Shown here: positions 5,086-5,623 of the stretch, piece after piece | Numbering within the stretch: position 1 is the stretch's first letter | Layout of the letters: each line of letters starts with the position of its first letter | Assembly: GCA_016204155.1 (NCBI GenBank) | Contig: JACQLG010000055.1 | Location: 1-5,623 of the forward strand | Source of the DNA: Candidatus Niyogiibacteriota bacterium | Lineage (GTDB): Bacteria; Patescibacteriota; Minisyncoccia; 1-14-0-10-42-19 | DNA: 5,623 bases | Direction: 5' to 3' | Notes under the pieces: model-generated | The model's database searches: none | What the model was told of the DNA's origin: nothing | Seen by the model: only the letters and a program-made list of their open reading frames with translations | Position numbers and translations under genes: made by a program

Positions 5086-5115
5086 CCCCGTAGCAAAGCA
5101 TAGCTTGCTACGGGG
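5086..5115. repeat. 11-bp perfect hairpin at the right end of the insert
   Basis: CCCCGTAGCAA (5086-5096) pairs perfectly with TTGCTACGGGG (5105-5115) around an 8-nt loop. Its right base abuts the proposed 3' exon start T5116, and only four bases separate it from the base of the 18-bp stem. It resembles CPR-type dispersed palindromes, so it may be a separate repeat insertion or a structural element of the insert. No T-run follows, so it is not a standard terminator, and transcription must pass it to reach rsmI. Confidence 0.8.
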
Positions 5116-5154
5116 TAAACAGATAGACTGGGTTCGATTCCCAGCGGCCCGAAT

Positions 5155-5623
5155 ATGCAAGGAGCTCTTTATGTTGTTTCAACTCCGATTGGGAATTTGG
5201 GGGATATTACATTTCGGGCGCTTGAAATGTTTAAAAATGTTGATTATATAGCATGCGAAGACATGCGTGTAACGCGGAAGTTGCTTTCTCATTTCCAGAT
5301 TTCAAAACCGCTTTTAAGTTATCGTGAGCATAATGAACAAAAACAGGCAGAAAAGATTCTTTCGCTCGTGAAACAAGGTAAAAACATTGCTTTGGTATCA
5401 GATGCTGGCACTCCTACCATTTCTGATCCTGGTTTTCGTATCGTGAAACAGGCGCGAGAGGAAGGAATTGCGGTTATTTCAGTTCCAGGACCTTCAGCAG
5501 TGATTGCGGCGTTAAGTATTTCGGGCCTGCCTACTGATTCATTTTTATTTTTAGGATTTCCTCCAAGAAAACCCGGGAAGAAAAAGAATTTTTTTAAATC
5601 GTTAAAAAAATATCCATATACGC
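5155..5623 (+). CDS. rsmI: RsmI, 16S rRNA C1402 2'-O-ribose methyltransferase (5' part)
   Basis: The enzyme methylates the ribose of C1402 in the 16S rRNA decoding centre using S-adenosylmethionine. The window ends after 156 codons, about the N-terminal half to two-thirds of a protein that is usually about 220-290 residues. Tetrapyrrole-methylase-fold motifs are all present: STPIGNLGDIT (9-19), the normally EDTR motif here as EDMR (35-38), HNE (59-61), LVSDAGTP (80-87) with SDPG (90-93), and VPGPSA (110-115). The T-to-M change in EDTR is unusual but may be tolerated. The ATG at 5155 is the only sensible start, since an in-frame stop lies at 5116-5118. The codon begins 2 nt after the tRNA discriminator base, leaving no room for a Shine-Dalgarno. 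Expression probably depends on a transcript shared with the tRNAs and yraN, or on leaderless initiation after tRNA 3' processing. Confidence 0.93.
   Translation, partial: MQGALYVVSTPIGNLGDITFRALEMFKNVDYIACEDMRVTRKLLSHFQISKPLLSYREHNEQKQAEKILSLVKQGKNIALVSDAGTPTISDPGFRIVKQAREEGIAVISVPGPSAVIAALSISGLPTDSFLFLGFPPRKPGKKKNFFKSLKKYPYT

Larger units (their letters stand above)
4907..5152 (+). tRNA. Interrupted tRNA (anticodon most likely CTT, Lys), split by a ~175-nt insert
   Basis: The two outer parts form a 71-nt tRNA if 4941-5115 is removed. Acceptor CGGGCCG (4907-4913) pairs 7/7 with CGGCCCG (5145-5151), with discriminator A5152. The D stem GTAT (4916-4919) pairs with GTAC (4927-4930), with one wobble and a 7-nt loop containing GG. 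The anticodon stem TCTGC (4932-4936) pairs with ACAGA (5119-5123) at four of five positions, with a C-A mismatch next to the loop. The variable loop TAGA is 4 nt. The T arm CTGGG-TTCGATT-CCCAG is perfect. Arm lengths equal those of the nested tRNA-Pro throughout. Joining T4940 to T5116 gives loop TTCTTAA, anticodon CTT. Other cut points give CTT again or CGT/GGT (Thr). Odd points are G8-C9 in place of U8, and C1-G72, which is unusual for Lys or Thr. It could be a spliced gene with a new kind of intron, or a pseudogene. Confidence 0.65.

Noticed and set aside
4941..5115. Group I intron in a tRNA anticodon loop
   Set aside because: The borders would suit one (U before, G at the end), but the non-tRNA part is about 104 nt and no group I core pairing or conserved R/S-type segments are visible.
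5075..5152. A single 78-nt tRNA starting at CGGGATG and using the T arm at 5128-5144
   Set aside because: The length fits, but the acceptor has a mismatch and the middle is an 11-bp hairpin with no D arm or anticodon arm. The distant CGGGCCG at 4907 pairs perfectly instead and brings a proper D arm.

Overview
The window looks like a chromosomal segment from a small-genome bacterium, most likely Patescibacteria/CPR (Parcubacteria-like). The reasons are indirect: moderately AT-rich genes, weak or absent Shine-Dalgarno sequences, short palindromic repeats scattered between genes, and compact gene ends. No phylogenetic marker is complete enough to prove this.

Left part (1-1645): a gene for a DUF2156-like (phosphatidylglycerol lysyltransferase C-terminal type) GNAT protein at 399-1340 lies between two copies of a composite repeat. 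Copy A (1-91 plus 97-125) and copy B (1350-1440 plus 1613-1641) are in the same orientation. Copy B is split by 172 extra GC-rich bases (1441-1612) made almost entirely of small hairpins. The last block of copy B ends 4 nt before the start codon of the next gene. The arrangement suggests a gene cassette added upstream of the glycosyltransferase by duplication or recombination.

Middle part (1646-4067): a family-2 glycosyltransferase of the polyprenyl-phosphate mannose synthase type (+ strand) converges on a large multi-membrane-span GT-C (family-39/PMT-like) glycosyltransferase (- strand). Their 3' ends overlap by 59 nt. The first probably makes a lipid-linked sugar and the second probably uses such a donor on the outer face of the membrane.

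Intergenic region 4068-4429: 362 AT-rich bases between divergent genes. It holds two full parS-like (ParB-binding) palindromes, with a third at its right edge inside the first codons of the next gene. It also has DnaA-box-like sequences, a run of GGACAT motifs and an AT-rich stretch. It is a candidate chromosome origin or partition region.

Right part (4430-5623): a YraN/UPF0102 nuclease-fold protein, then a compact tRNA block, then the 5' part of rsmI (16S rRNA C1402 2'-O-methyltransferase), all on the + strand. The tRNA block is the most striking feature. A complete tRNA-Pro(TGG) (4981-5051) sits inside what reads as a second, 71-nt tRNA. The 5' half of that outer tRNA is at 4907-4940 and its 3' half at 5116-5152, with the break in the anticodon loop (anticodon most simply CTT, Lys). 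The inserted ~175 nt is organised by an 18-bp near-perfect stem enclosing tRNA-Pro, followed by an 11-bp hairpin. It lacks a recognisable group I core. The rsmI start codon begins 2 nt after the last base of the outer tRNA, so correct tRNA 3' processing would leave a nearly leaderless rsmI mRNA.
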